Assembly (NCBI GenBank): GCA_043554545.1
Contig: CP121337.1
Coordinates: 1,488,001-1,552,000 of the forward strand
DNA length: 64,000 nucleotides
Origin: UBA7330 sp043554545
GTDB taxonomy: Bacteria; Bacteroidota; Bacteroidia; Cytophagales; Cyclobacteriaceae
Direction of reading: 5' to 3'
The position numbers were made by a program, and so were the translations under genes. Below the pieces are notes generated by a model. That model saw only the letters and a list, made by a program, of their open reading frames with translations, did not search any database and was not told the DNA's origin. This document shows, piece after piece, positions 1-9,033 of this stretch. How positions within the stretch are numbered: the first letter of the stretch is position 1; each line of letters starts with the position of its first letter.

Positions 1-21
1 ATACTGAAATTATTTGATTAA

Positions 22-171
22 TTACTATCACTAAATGAAATTCGTATTACTGCAATACCTTATAGTCAGTGGAATGATAAGACCGAGCAGATATTCGATA
101 CGGGGAAGTCTCAAGCCTGTGCAATCATTTCTACATATGGCAAGAATTTCATGATTAATATTGATGAATAG
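22..171 (+). pseudogene. Possible C-terminal remnant of an unidentified protein
   Basis: One frame stays open for 50 codons and ends in TAG at 169-171. Its translation (for example the stretch AIPYSQWNDKTEQIF) looks like real protein rather than random sequence. No credible start codon precedes it, and an in-frame TAA lies just upstream at 19-21. It is therefore either the decayed end of a gene whose body lies before the window or a frameshifted tail. The IPYxxW stretch faintly recalls the C-termini of some glycoside hydrolases, but I cannot assign a family. It is a weak call resting on amino-acid composition alone. Confidence 0.25.
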
Positions 172-216
172 TGCCAGCGATTTGGTTTATTTACCACAAT
201 AGATTTTAAAAAACAG

Positions 217-2937
217 ATGGATTATAAGGTATTATTAGGAGCTATTGTTTGCTTCTTATTTATTGATTGCAGCGATCAGACCAAGCAAGTTCAGGTACTA
301 CAGGTGCCGGGGAAAGATCAATTTTGTACAATTGACAAGGAAGGAATCACCGTACTGCCGAGTGGTCGTTATGTAACGCTTGCAGGAGAATTTCTGCCTA
401 TAACCAATGATCCCTATGGGATGGCAGTTTCTCCTGATGGGAAGAAAGCGTTGACCTTACATGATGGAGTGATTACCATACTGGATCTTGAAGACCTGAG
501 TGCACAGCGGGTACCTAGCTACGATGGGAAAATCCCATCTCCGTTGACCAGAGGATCATTTTTGGGGGTAGCCTTCTCAGTGGATTCCAGATATGCTTAT
601 TTAAGCGGTGGTGACAAGGGTGATATTGTTATTTATGATACAGAAAAATTAAAGAAGATTGATGCCATTTCATTGAATGGTATGGTTAACGGGGAGGACT
701 ATCAGGATAGCTTTACTTCCGACCTGTTACTTAACCCTGAAAAAAATGAGCTATTGGTACTGGATAGGGCAAATTTCAGGTTGGTTCGCGTTGATCTCAC
801 TGCGAAAAAGCTTACTGCATCCATTAAAGTTGGTCGTCAGCCATTTGGTGTAGCATTGAGTCCTGATAAAAAACAAGCTTTCGTGGCCAATGTTGGTGTT
901 TACTCTTATCCACTGGTAGAAGGGGCAACACCAGAGAACTATGATGATTTAAGAATTTCACATCATGCTTACGGGGAAAATACTCCGGAATCCAGAGACG
1001 GGACCATCGTGGAAGGCAAAGTAATTCCAGGGTTAGGAAGCCCAAATCATCCGGATGCAATGAGTGTGTTTACGGTTGACCTGGATAAGAACAGCGTCAT
1101 CAATAAATTTAAGCCCGGCTATCTGATCGGAGAGACGGTGGAAGATGCTGAAGTGGTAGGAGGAGCCAGTCCTAATTCGATTGCGGTGGGAAAGCAATTT
1201 GCCTATGTAACGAATGCCACGAATGATAACATCGCAATTATTGATTATACCACGCAGGAAATTGTGGGTCATATTCCTATTCAGGTAGATCCGCGCATTG
1301 ACAAAGTGAGAGGTTTGTTACCCTTTGGTATTACCATGTCTAAAGATGAGAAGACTTTGTATGTGGCCTTATTAGGGTTTAATGCAGTTGCGGTCATCGA
1401 CATACCATCCAAAACCACCAAAGGCTTGATCCCTTCAGGCTGGGGACCGACGAGGGTTGAATTGTCCAATGAGGAAGATTTCCTTTACATCATTACCTGC
1501 AGAGGCTGGGGGGCGGGACCTAATGGCGGAACTGATTTTGTGATGCCTATTCAGGGTAACTCTGTCAGCCGTATTCAATTGGGAAGCTTCCAAAAGGTAA
1601 AAGTTCCGGGAGATGAACAACTTGCCACCTATACCCGGCAATCTATTGACAATACTTTCAGGGAAACTTTGGTTGAGGATGATGGTAAAAATCCACTGCC
1701 ACCATTGCCGGGACTGAGAGAAAGTCCGATCAAACATATTGTTTACATCACAAAAGAAAACAGGACATATGATGAGATTTTTGGTCAGTTAAAAGAAGGT
1801 GCGGGAGATAGTACATTGGCCAGGTATGGTGTAAATAACACTTACACGTTACCTGATTCAATGCAAGCGGACTTTCCAGACCTTAGGATTTCGCCAAACC
1901 ATATCAAAGCAGCTAAACAATTTGCTTATTCTGATAATTTCTATTGCGACAGTGATGCATCCGTTCACGGACACCACTGGCTGGTTGGAGTGATACCAAA
2001 CGAATGGGTAGAATCAAATGCTAACACTACAAAAACAGCTATGCCATTTTCCAAGGCTGAAGGCCGTCGTTTCCCGAAAACCATTGGTAGTGTTGATCCG
2101 GAAGATTATGCAGAGATAGGTGGGCTATGGGAAGCGCTGGAAAGGCAGGGTATTGAATTTTACAATTTTGGTCAGGCGAATGAAAGTGGTCATGAAAGGG
2201 AAGATTGGTACGATGTGAACACCGGGGCCGCGCACGGCGTCATGATTCCAATGCAGAACGCTCTTTTTACAAGAACCAGTCATAATTATGCTGGTTACAA
2301 CATGAACATACCTGATCAATACCGAATGGATCAGTTCGAAAAAGAATTCACGAAAATGTGGATTGACAGCAATGATGATATGCCTCCCTTTATTACGATG
2401 ATGATTCCCAATGATCACGGTACCAGTCCTGACCCAGAGGAAGGTTATCCCTTTAGGCAATCATACATGGTTGATAATGACCTGGCAGTTGGGAGGGTCT
2501 TACACTTCCTGTCCAGAACCAAATATTGGAAGAACATGCTGGTTATCATTACCGAAGATGATCCACAGGGAGGGGTTGATCACATTGATGCACACCGTTC
2601 GGTATTGATGATGGCGGGTCCGTATATAAAGCGAGGGTATGTTTCTCATACGCATGCGAATTTTGGAGCAATCCTTAAAACCATCTATAACATCCTGAAT
2701 ATTCCCTACGTCAATCACTTTGATTTGACGGGTTCGCTTTTGCAGGATTTTTTCACCGATGAACCTGACTATACACCCTATACGCTGGAGCGCCATGATG
2801 AAAGAATATATGATGCGGAGTTATCCATGAAGAAATACCATAAGACCATCGATTGGAGAAAAATAGAGCAGGGGCCAGAGATGGACGATGAAGAGGATGC
2901 GCGTCAGGATTTTGAGAAGAATAATGCGGAGGAATGA
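217..2937 (+). CDS. YncE-like beta-propeller / phosphoesterase fusion lipoprotein
   Basis: A 906-residue two-domain protein. The N-terminus has a hydrophobic stretch ending in FLFIDC, a likely lipobox with Cys18 followed by SD, so a surface or periplasmic lipoprotein is expected. Residues about 40-470 hold repeated YVTN-type propeller blades (for example VANVG and YVTNATNDNIAIID). From about residue 506 a phosphoesterase domain of the alkaline-phosphatase superfamily begins (KHIVYITKENRTYDEIFG). It carries metal-site-like motifs near 730 (NDHGTSPDP) and 777 (ITEDDPQGGVDHIDAHR). This matches the known arrangement 'bifunctional YncE family protein/alkaline phosphatase family protein'. The substrate is unknown; a phosphoester or phospholipid is possible by family. 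The ATG at 217 begins the signal peptide. The stop codon lies inside the first unit of a tandem repeat array. Confidence 0.88.
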   Translation: MDYKVLLGAIVCFLFIDCSDQTKQVQVLQVPGKDQFCTIDKEGITVLPSGRYVTLAGEFLPITNDPYGMAVSPDGKKALTLHDGVITILDLEDLSAQRVPSYDGKIPSPLTRGSFLGVAFSVDSRYAYLSGGDKGDIVIYDTEKLKKIDAISLNGMVNGEDYQDSFTSDLLLNPEKNELLVLDRANFRLVRVDLTAKKLTASIKVGRQPFGVALSPDKKQAFVANVGVYSYPLVEGATPENYDDLRISHHAYGENTPESRDGTIVEGKVIPGLGSPNHPDAMSVFTVDLDKNSVINKFKPGYLIGETVEDAEVVGGASPNSIAVGKQFAYVTNATNDNIAIIDYTTQEIVGHIPIQVDPRIDKVRGLLPFGITMSKDEKTLYVALLGFNAVAVIDIPSKTTKGLIPSGWGPTRVELSNEEDFLYIITCRGWGAGPNGGTDFVMPIQGNSVSRIQLGSFQKVKVPGDEQLATYTRQSIDNTFRETLVEDDGKNPLPPLPGLRESPIKHIVYITKENRTYDEIFGQLKEGAGDSTLARYGVNNTYTLPDSMQADFPDLRISPNHIKAAKQFAYSDNFYCDSDASVHGHHWLVGVIPNEWVESNANTTKTAMPFSKAEGRRFPKTIGSVDPEDYAEIGGLWEALERQGIEFYNFGQANESGHEREDWYDVNTGAAHGVMIPMQNALFTRTSHNYAGYNMNIPDQYRMDQFEKEFTKMWIDSNDDMPPFITMMIPNDHGTSPDPEEGYPFRQSYMVDNDLAVGRVLHFLSRTKYWKNMLVIITEDDPQGGVDHIDAHRSVLMMAGPYIKRGYVSHTHANFGAILKTIYNILNIPYVNHFDLTGSLLQDFFTDEPDYTPYTLERHDERIYDAELSMKKYHKTIDWRKIEQGPEMDDEEDARQDFEKNNAEE

Positions 2938-3520
2938 TCCGACACTTCTAGTAGCAGGCAAAAATGGCTCCTCTTCTCAGCAGTGTCTCTCGAAAAGGAC
3001 ACTTCGATTGGTAACACTGCTTTTTTTGATTTGATGTACTTGATCATGGAGCGTTATTCAATGCGCCGAGTCCCTTCCTACGTCAGGAGACTCGGCTTGG
3101 AAAGAGAGGAATGATCCGACACTTCTAGTAGCAGGCAAAAATGGCTCCTCTTCTCAGCAGTGTCTCTCGAAAAGGACACTTCGATTGGTAACACTGCTTT
3201 TTTTGATTTGATGTACTTGATCATGGAGCGTTATTCAATGCGCCGAGTCCCTTCCTACGTCGGGAGACTCGGCTTGGAAAGAGAGGAATGATCCGACACT
3301 TTTAGCAGCGGGCAAAAATGGCTTCTCTTCTCAGCAGTGTCTTTCGAAGAGGACACTTCGATTGGTAACACTGCTTTTTTTGATTTGATGTACTTGATGA
3401 TGGAGCGTTATTCAATGCGCCGAGTCCCTTCCTACGTCAGGAGACTCGGTTTGGAATGAGAGGAATGATCCAGCGCTTTTAGCAGCACTATTTTTCGAAG
3501 TAGGCAAAAATGGCTTCATA
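2929..3520 (+). repeat. 177-bp tandem repeat array (3 full copies plus a degenerate fourth)
   Basis: Units begin at 2929, 3106 and 3283 with an exact 177-bp period. A degenerate fourth start at 3460 resumes recognisable repeat sequence to about 3520. The copies differ at only a few positions, so the expansion is recent. Each unit contains a hairpin with arms GCCGAGTC and GACTCGGC, and a terminator-like hairpin followed by seven T. The first unit overlaps the last codons and stop of the upstream gene. With only three long, spacerless units and no cas genes it is not a CRISPR array. The remainder of the gap up to 3672 shows nothing else I can identify. Confidence 0.9.
2979..3027 (+). terminator. 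Terminator-like hairpin, repeated three times
   Basis: Arms AGCAGTGT (2979-2986) and ACACTGCT (3014-3021) are perfectly complementary and are followed by TTTTTTT to 3027. The same structure recurs at 3156-3204 and 3333-3381 in the other repeat units. The left arm can alternatively pair through AGTGTC with a nearer GACACT (2998-3003), so two mutually exclusive hairpins are possible. The position right after the propeller/phosphoesterase gene fits termination of that transcript. Confidence 0.65.
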
Positions 3521-3672
3521 CATCCGACTGTGCCTTTTGGTTGATTTAGCCATTAGCCCACTTGAAAGATTGTGGCGTTTGATCACTTTGCGATAGCCAG
3601 ATATGTCAAAAGAGGAGTATATCTTTCTGGTTATTCTTTCATATTGAATTTTAATTCTCCTAAACTTACCAC

Positions 3673-4974
3673 ATGGAATTTGCTCCAATAATTATAGGAA
3701 TTATTTTATTGATACTGCTCATTGCGGTCATCAAACTGGACGCATTTATCTCCTTTATGTTGGTTTGCCTTTTTGTGGGCGTGGTTAGTGGTCTCTCTGT
3801 CTCAGATGCGGTCACTGCTATCGAAACGGGCATTGGTAATACACTCGGATCACTGGTTATAATTCTGGGGTTTGGAGCTATGTTAGGAAAGCTGGTGGCT
3901 GAAAGTGGTGGAGCAAATAAAATCACCAATAGCCTGGTACAGCGGTTTGGGATTAAGAATATTCAGTTTTCTCTTATAGTCACAGGTTTCATTGTAGGTA
4001 TACCCATGTTCTACGACGTAGGGTTTGTGATTTTGGTGCCTTTAGTCATTGCTATAGCGGCAAATACAGGGCTTCCATTGCTCTATGTTGGCCTGCCCAT
4101 GTTAGCTTCGCTATCTGTTACGCATGGCTTTTTGCCACCACATCCGGCGCCGACAGCCATTGCTGCTGTTTATGGGGCTGATTTAGGCCTCACACTCATC
4201 TACGGCATGATCGTGGGTATCCCGGCAATTACAGCTGCGAAATTCCTGCTTTCAGGTGCGATGAAGAGCATCCAGCCAACCTTACTCAAGGAATATGTGG
4301 TAGAAATCAATGATCGATACAAGGTGCCCTCTTTGTTGACCTGTCTGGTGGTAGCCTTACTCCCCGTAATTTTGATTGGCGGTTCTTCTTTAATTCTGGC
4401 TTTGGTTGGTGAAAATATCATCATTGAAGCGATTGGTAATCCTGCGATTGCGATGTTGATTGCTGTGCTTGTGGCTGCTTACTTCTTAGGTATTAAGACC
4501 GGGAGGAGCATAAAAGATGTAATGAATACCTTTTCGTCATCGATATCAGGTATTGCCATGCTGTTGTTAATCATTGCGGGAGCGGGTGCTTTTAAGCAAA
4601 TCATGATAGCTACAGAGATCAGTGACCGAATGGGAGAGGTGTTGGGTGGTCTTGGGCTGTCACCCATTATTTTGGCCTGGTTAATTGCTTCATTGATTAG
4701 AATAAGTGTTGGCTCGGCGACTGTAGCGGCTTTAACAACGGCAAGCATTATTCAGCCACTGGTAGCAACATCGGGCGTAGCACCGGAATTATTGGTGCTG
4801 GCCACCGGAGCAGGAAGTATTACCTGCTCACATATCAACGACGGAGGTTTTTGGCTGTTTAAAGAATATTTCAACGTGAGTATCAAAGAAACCCTGATGT
4901 CATGGACACTGATGGAAACCACGGTTTCAGTAGTTGGAGTAATTGGTGTTTTATTATTAAATCTGATTGTTTAA
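3673..4974 (+). CDS. GntP-family permease (gluconate or D-serine type)
   Basis: A 433-residue, very hydrophobic protein with about 12 predicted membrane segments, the usual size of the GntP family of proton symporters. The family signature HGFLPPHPAP lies at residues 151-160. GntP members carry gluconate and related sugar acids, and the DsdX branch carries D-serine. The next gene starts 3 nt after the stop, followed by a D-threonine aldolase/D-serine dehydratase-like gene. A D-hydroxy amino acid is therefore the better substrate guess here than gluconate. That assignment is inferred from context, because the sequence itself fixes only the family. The ATG at 3673 lies directly before the first hydrophobic segment. 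Confidence 0.88.
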   Translation: MEFAPIIIGIILLILLIAVIKLDAFISFMLVCLFVGVVSGLSVSDAVTAIETGIGNTLGSLVIILGFGAMLGKLVAESGGANKITNSLVQRFGIKNIQFSLIVTGFIVGIPMFYDVGFVILVPLVIAIAANTGLPLLYVGLPMLASLSVTHGFLPPHPAPTAIAAVYGADLGLTLIYGMIVGIPAITAAKFLLSGAMKSIQPTLLKEYVVEINDRYKVPSLLTCLVVALLPVILIGGSSLILALVGENIIIEAIGNPAIAMLIAVLVAAYFLGIKTGRSIKDVMNTFSSSISGIAMLLLIIAGAGAFKQIMIATEISDRMGEVLGGLGLSPIILAWLIASLIRISVGSATVAALTTASIIQPLVATSGVAPELLVLATGAGSITCSHINDGGFWLFKEYFNVSIKETLMSWTLMETTVSVVGVIGVLLLNLIV

Positions 4975-4977
4975 CGC

Positions 4978-5436
4978 ATGAGTTTAGAAGAAAAAATCAA
5001 AGAATTAGGTCTTAAATTACCTCCTGCACCACCTCTGGGTGGGGTATATAAACCAGTTATCGTCATAGACAAAATGCTCTATGTTTCTGGTCAAGGACCT
5101 GTTAGAAATGATGCTTCATTGATCAAAGGCAAGGTTGGTTCTGACCTCAGTACTGAAGAAGGCTATCTCGCTGCCAGGCAAGTGGGGTTAACCATGCTTG
5201 CTACCATTAAATCCCAAATCGGGGACCTAAATAAGGTCAAGCGCCTGGTTAAGACCCTTGGCATGGTCAACGGTGAACCAGATTTTTTCGAACATCCCCA
5301 GGTGATCAATGGTTTCAGTGAGCTCATGGTAGAGGTCATGGGCGATGATTTGGGAAAAGGAGCCAGAAGTGCCGTGGGCATGGTGCTTCCCGGAAATATT
5401 GCGGTTGAGATAGAAGCTATTTTTGAGTTAAATTGA
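4978..5436 (+). CDS. RidA/YjgF-family protein (imine deaminase-like)
   Basis: 152 residues, matching the slightly longer RidA-like branch that begins with a helix of the type EEKIKELGLKLP followed by PPAPPLGGVYKP. The conserved region LYVSGQGPV and a C-terminal ARSAVGMVLPGNIAVEIE block are visible. Arg130 is at the position where RidA binds the carboxylate of 2-imino/2-enamino acids. RidA proteins hydrolyse reactive enamines such as 2-aminoacrylate. Placement between a GntP permease and a PLP-dependent D-amino-acid enzyme, with a 3-nt gap upstream and stop/start overlap downstream, suggests that it clears the 2-aminoacrylate formed by D-serine dehydration. That pathway role is inferred. Confidence 0.85.
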   Translation: MSLEEKIKELGLKLPPAPPLGGVYKPVIVIDKMLYVSGQGPVRNDASLIKGKVGSDLSTEEGYLAARQVGLTMLATIKSQIGDLNKVKRLVKTLGMVNGEPDFFEHPQVINGFSELMVEVMGDDLGKGARSAVGMVLPGNIAVEIEAIFELN

Positions 5437-6515
5437 TGAGCGAATGGTTTGAAATAACAAACCCTGATAAGGTGCTTAGTCCTGCCTTGTTATTTTATCC
5501 TGATCGGATTCAACGGAACATCGAAGCAATGATCAAAATTGGCGGTTCTGCTGATCGGCTCCGACCGCATGTAAAGACTTATAAATGCCACGAAATCGTG
5601 GATATGCAACTAAAATCAGGCATTCAAAAATTTAAGTGTGCGACCCTGGTGGAAGCAGAAATGCTAGCCAAAAGTGGGGTGAAGGATGTCCTGATTTCCT
5701 ATCCGCTTGTTGGGCCCAATCAAAAGAAGTTTATCCAACTTTCTGATCAATATCCGGAGACGCAATTCTCCACTTTGATTGATCATGAAAGTCAGATCGT
5801 ACAATGGAAGTCAGTCAAAAATACCCAGGTAGATGTCTTTATAGACCTGGATGTAGGTATGCATCGAACAGGTATCGCTCCTGAAAAGGCAGCAACGCTC
5901 ATAGGGCAACTTGGTGACCTGTTTAAATTTCGGGGGTTGCATATTTACGATGGTCACATCCACAATCCCGATCCGGATGCCAGAAAGCAGATCGCGGATG
6001 AGTCATTCAAGGAAGTAGATAAGTTAATAGCTGTATTGGAGACATCAGAACAGGAAATCATCTGTGGAGGTAGCATTACCTTTCCGATACATGCACAATA
6101 CCCAGAGCGACAACTTTCTCCAGGAACTACCTTGCTGTGGGATTACGGGTATGCCTCGCAAGTTCCTGATTTGAAAATGTTATATGCTGCTGTACTGATG
6201 ACCAGGGTGGTCAGTAAACCCGGTGATGACCTGCTTTGCCTGGATGTTGGGTATAAGGCCGTGGCCTCAGAGATGGACGAAATGCCGGTGTACTTCCCAC
6301 AGGTTCCTGATGCAACCATTGCCACTTACAGTGAGGAACACATGGTGATCAAAACATCGGCGGCCTCGAACTGGGAGATAGGAGATCTGATTGGAGGTAT
6401 CCCTTGGCATATTTGCCCAACGGTGGCTTTACATGAGCAGGCTGGAATTGTCAAAGATAAAAAGGTGAAGGAGTACTGGACCATTGAAGCCAGGAGGCGG
6501 GATTATCAGCTGTAG
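5436..6515 (+). CDS. D-threonine aldolase / D-serine dehydratase-like PLP enzyme
   Basis: 359 residues in the alanine-racemase-N fold III family that includes D-threonine aldolase, D-serine dehydratase (DSD1) and 3-hydroxy-D-aspartate aldolase. The PLP lysine is probably Lys47 in RPHVKTYKCHE. The C-terminal metal-binding pair appears as His325 and Cys327 in WHICPTVALH. I start it at the ATG at 5436, which overlaps the RidA stop codon (TGATG), rather than at the in-frame TTG at 5433. Tight coupling to a permease and a RidA protein makes a D-amino-acid catabolic operon likely. The sequence does not discriminate between aldolase and dehydratase activity. Confidence 0.88.
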   Translation: MSEWFEITNPDKVLSPALLFYPDRIQRNIEAMIKIGGSADRLRPHVKTYKCHEIVDMQLKSGIQKFKCATLVEAEMLAKSGVKDVLISYPLVGPNQKKFIQLSDQYPETQFSTLIDHESQIVQWKSVKNTQVDVFIDLDVGMHRTGIAPEKAATLIGQLGDLFKFRGLHIYDGHIHNPDPDARKQIADESFKEVDKLIAVLETSEQEIICGGSITFPIHAQYPERQLSPGTTLLWDYGYASQVPDLKMLYAAVLMTRVVSKPGDDLLCLDVGYKAVASEMDEMPVYFPQVPDATIATYSEEHMVIKTSAASNWEIGDLIGGIPWHICPTVALHEQAGIVKDKKVKEYWTIEARRRDYQL

Positions 6516-6540
6516 GAACTTGCTTCTGTTTCAGATGTCA

Positions 6541-6608
6541 ATGGTTGGTGTCCTCACCTAACGGAAGTAAGAAATGATACAATTCAGAACGATGTGGTCA
6601 CCGACCTG
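6541..6608. repeat. Short GGTTGGTG-ended palindromic element
   Basis: In the gap between two convergent genes, GGTTGGTGTC (left) and GTCACCGACC (right, approximately its reverse complement) bracket about 65 bp. The bases after the right end (TGAAGCAC) resemble those beyond the right end of the RAYT element near 9980. The left part resembles sequence near 11900, including the shared words CCTCACC and GTAAGAAAT. It looks like a small non-autonomous element or REP-like palindrome. No coding potential is evident. Confidence 0.45.
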
Positions 6609-6638
6609 AAGCACCTAAATCGTCCCCATAAATACAGG

Positions 6639-7727
6639 TTATTTGACCTCAGTCCCTTTCATGAGGTCCGTATAAAGCTTCTTCATGACAGCTGTCTTTT
6701 CTTCATCCTCAGCCACTGCATAAGTGGTAAACATCATGACGCCTGTAGATTCAGCGGATAGCCCACCCATCATCACCGTTTCAAAGTCTTTGGTAGAAAC
6801 AATTTCCGGATCATTATAAGCCTGCACGATCGGCCAAATTTTTGGAAATTCAGCGTCGTTAATGTTCAACCGATCACTGAACCACTGGATGTTTTTACCT
6901 ACCCACTCAGGCTCCCTGCCCATTCTCCCATGATAGACCATAGGTGAGAAAACGTCAACTGTTTTTTTCAGCAGGTCATAATCTAATCCTAAAATGCGAT
7001 ACCTCGCGCTATCAAATTCCTGGTCATTCCATGGACAATGATACAATCCCAGTAAGGCATCAGGATTGATCTCTTTCATGATACCTTTTATCGCTACTGT
7101 CCAATCGTAGATCACCTCACACCTCCAGCTTCTCCAGGACGTATTGTGATTTTCCAGTATCCATTTTGCTTTAAGTCTCGTGTTTCCATCCGGGAGGTTG
7201 ATTCCTGTCTCTTGTGAAAACGTTGCCAGACAATGATCACAAAAGCAAGTCTCGGGAAGGATGGGCTCAGGTTCCTCAAATTGTGCATGCCAGTGAACGT
7301 AATCCATCCAAATTCCCTTCAGGTCATATTTAGTCAGTAAAGTCCTTAGCTGATCAAACCGGTATTGACGGAACCCGGGTTCTGTTGGGCATACCCCCAT
7401 AAACCAGGAGGCTGCCTGTGCCTTTTCTCCCTGGTCATTGATGGGCCAGGCTTCAGGGTGTTTATCCACATAGTTTTTTCCGTTCAAGGTAGCAAACTCC
7501 GCAAATACGGATATTCCTTCAGCTTGTGCCCTTGAAATCATAGTACTGTCTATGGATCCACTATGAACGAAGATGGAATTGATTCCTAGCTCATTGAGCT
7601 TGATCCCCTTATCCCAGAAGGGTTTGGGGTTGCCATAGATGCCTCGGATTTCAATGCGTTTTGCTAATGGCGATTCACAGGCTGTTGCGAGCGTCAGAAG
7701 TAAGATATAGGAAATAATAATTTTCAT
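6639..7727 (-). CDS. TIM-barrel glycosidase-like lipoprotein
   Basis: 362 residues with a lipoprotein signal peptide (LTLATAC, lipid Cys17). The body has the alternating pattern of a TIM barrel related to putative glycoside hydrolases. It includes GIWMDYVHWH at about 138-147, with Asp142 a candidate active-site residue, a four-Cys-type knuckle CFCDHC at 161-166, and a late FSPMVYHG segment. Such proteins are annotated as putative glycosidases of unknown specificity. Its ATG is 11 nt after the stop of the beta-propeller gene upstream on the same strand, so the two are probably co-transcribed. Both are lipoproteins and may act together on the same glycan. I cannot name the substrate. Confidence 0.7.
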   Translation of the reverse strand: MKIIISYILLLTLATACESPLAKRIEIRGIYGNPKPFWDKGIKLNELGINSIFVHSGSIDSTMISRAQAEGISVFAEFATLNGKNYVDKHPEAWPINDQGEKAQAASWFMGVCPTEPGFRQYRFDQLRTLLTKYDLKGIWMDYVHWHAQFEEPEPILPETCFCDHCLATFSQETGINLPDGNTRLKAKWILENHNTSWRSWRCEVIYDWTVAIKGIMKEINPDALLGLYHCPWNDQEFDSARYRILGLDYDLLKKTVDVFSPMVYHGRMGREPEWVGKNIQWFSDRLNINDAEFPKIWPIVQAYNDPEIVSTKDFETVMMGGLSAESTGVMMFTTYAVAEDEEKTAVMKKLYTDLMKGTEVK

Positions 7728-7738
7728 TGTATCTGTTT

Positions 7739-8701
7739 TTAATGATCAACCCCTGAAAAATGCAAAGCGACCTGATTGTGCATGGTATATAATCGAAAGT
7801 GGTCAGCTTCTTTGACAATGATCCCACTTGACTTGTTTTCCTCCATGATTGGGTTCCCGAGATATTTGGTCCAATGAATAAGGTCTTTGGAGGCTGCCAC
7901 ACTGGTGCTCCATTCATGCCAATCTTCAAAACCAGTTCCATGATAATAGGCGTAGTACCAGCCATCATATTTGTAGATTTGATTGACGGCCAAACCATAG
8001 CGATCATAAGGTTCTGGTCCCATGGCAATCACCGGGTCATCCTGCACGTTGGTCCATTGCTTCAGGTCAGAGGAGGTTGCCAGCCAGATCCCCAGGTCAC
8101 CACGTTCATAGAATAAATACCAGGTATTATCTTCAAACCATGCGGTGGGTGTGCCATAAGGTCCTTTGCTTATTGGCGATCCGTCTACCTTCCGAATATC
8201 CAGCGAGCCGTGATCCTTCCAGTTAATGCGATCAGTAGAAGTGAGATAATGAGCGATATCACCTTTACCTTCAGCAAACATGTAATAGATGCTGTCGACT
8301 TTCAATACCATCATGTCTTCCGTCCAGCTTTCATCGAATATAGGTTTATCGGAATACCTTTCCCAATTGATCCCATCATTGGAGGTCGCATAGCCCAGGG
8401 ATAATAAGTCCCATTTGGTGTGGCCTGTATACCACATGTGGTATATCTCCCCTTCTTTCAGGATGTATCCCCGTTCACGAATATTTTGATCCCATGTATC
8501 AGACTGAGTGCCAGTGAAAATGGGGTTTTCAGCAAATGGTTTAAAGTTCACGAGTTCATCCGGGAATGGTGCAGTTTGATTATTAGTGGTGGATGGAGTT
8601 GAGGAATCAGCATTTTGATCACCCTTTTGTGAGGATTGGCTGCAGCCGAAAACCAACAAGTAAAAAGCGGTTAGTAGGAGAAGTGTTCTGCGATCGTTCA
8701 T
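7739..8701 (-). CDS. Five-bladed beta-propeller glycosidase-like lipoprotein (GH43/GH130-like)
   Basis: 320 residues with a lipoprotein signal (LLVFGC, Cys20) and then a low-complexity Ser/Thr/Asn linker to about residue 45. After that come repeated propeller blades of the type YxMWYTGH, GYATSNDGINWERY, TSTDRINWKDHG, ATSSDLKQWTNV and AASKDLIHWTKY. This blade grammar is typical of five-bladed GH43/GH130-type glycosidases and phosphorylases. It is first in a likely two-gene operon with the TIM-barrel lipoprotein. Specificity cannot be read from the sequence. The upstream region has no clear promoter match. Confidence 0.75.
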   Translation of the reverse strand: MNDRRTLLLLTAFYLLVFGCSQSSQKGDQNADSSTPSTTNNQTAPFPDELVNFKPFAENPIFTGTQSDTWDQNIRERGYILKEGEIYHMWYTGHTKWDLLSLGYATSNDGINWERYSDKPIFDESWTEDMMVLKVDSIYYMFAEGKGDIAHYLTSTDRINWKDHGSLDIRKVDGSPISKGPYGTPTAWFEDNTWYLFYERGDLGIWLATSSDLKQWTNVQDDPVIAMGPEPYDRYGLAVNQIYKYDGWYYAYYHGTGFEDWHEWSTSVAASKDLIHWTKYLGNPIMEENKSSGIIVKEADHFRLYTMHNQVALHFSGVDH

Positions 8702-8856
8702 AGGATCAATATATCCAACTTTGACAATACCTCCAATTCAGTTGATTTTTACTAACTGAGGGATTGCCTGCTTTAAACCAATCAGGGTCACCGAAGGGAC
8801 TCTGATTTTGCTTTCTGTTGTCACAGACAGAAACAGAATACACCACTACTTATACT

Positions 8857-9033
8857 ATTTACCTCATGTGCCGAATGGTAGCATTCGGCAGCACTAAAAC
8901 ACAGCTAAAGTATCGTCATTCCGATCCGACGGTAGGAGGAGAAGTAATCTTTCGTGTGTTGTGGAGAAACAATGATTCTAGCTTCACTATCGATCAGTAT
9001 ACTCAGAGTCCGTACCGTGACTCTGAGGGGATC
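8857..9033. repeat. Repeat A, copy 1 (177 bp)
   Basis: This 177-bp sequence recurs in direct orientation at 9990-10166, with no indels and about six mismatches by eye. It contains two strong hairpins: arms GCCGAATG and CATTCGGC around GTAG (8871-8890), and arms CTCAGAGTC and GACTCTGAG a little further on (about 9002-9027). The two copies bracket the RAYT transposase gene. The hairpin form is that of REP-type intergenic elements. Confidence 0.85.

Noticed and set aside
2929..3520. CRISPR-like array
   Set aside because: Units are 177 bp without spacers and no cas genes are present; this is simple tandem duplication.
3488..3688. Minus-strand open frame of 66 codons in the spacer after the tandem array
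   Set aside because: It has no recognisable motif, partly covers the degenerate repeat copy and runs into the start of the permease gene on the opposite strand.
5433..5435. TTG start for the D-threonine aldolase-like gene
   Set aside because: An ATG at 5436 overlaps the preceding stop in the usual coupled manner; TTG offers no advantage.
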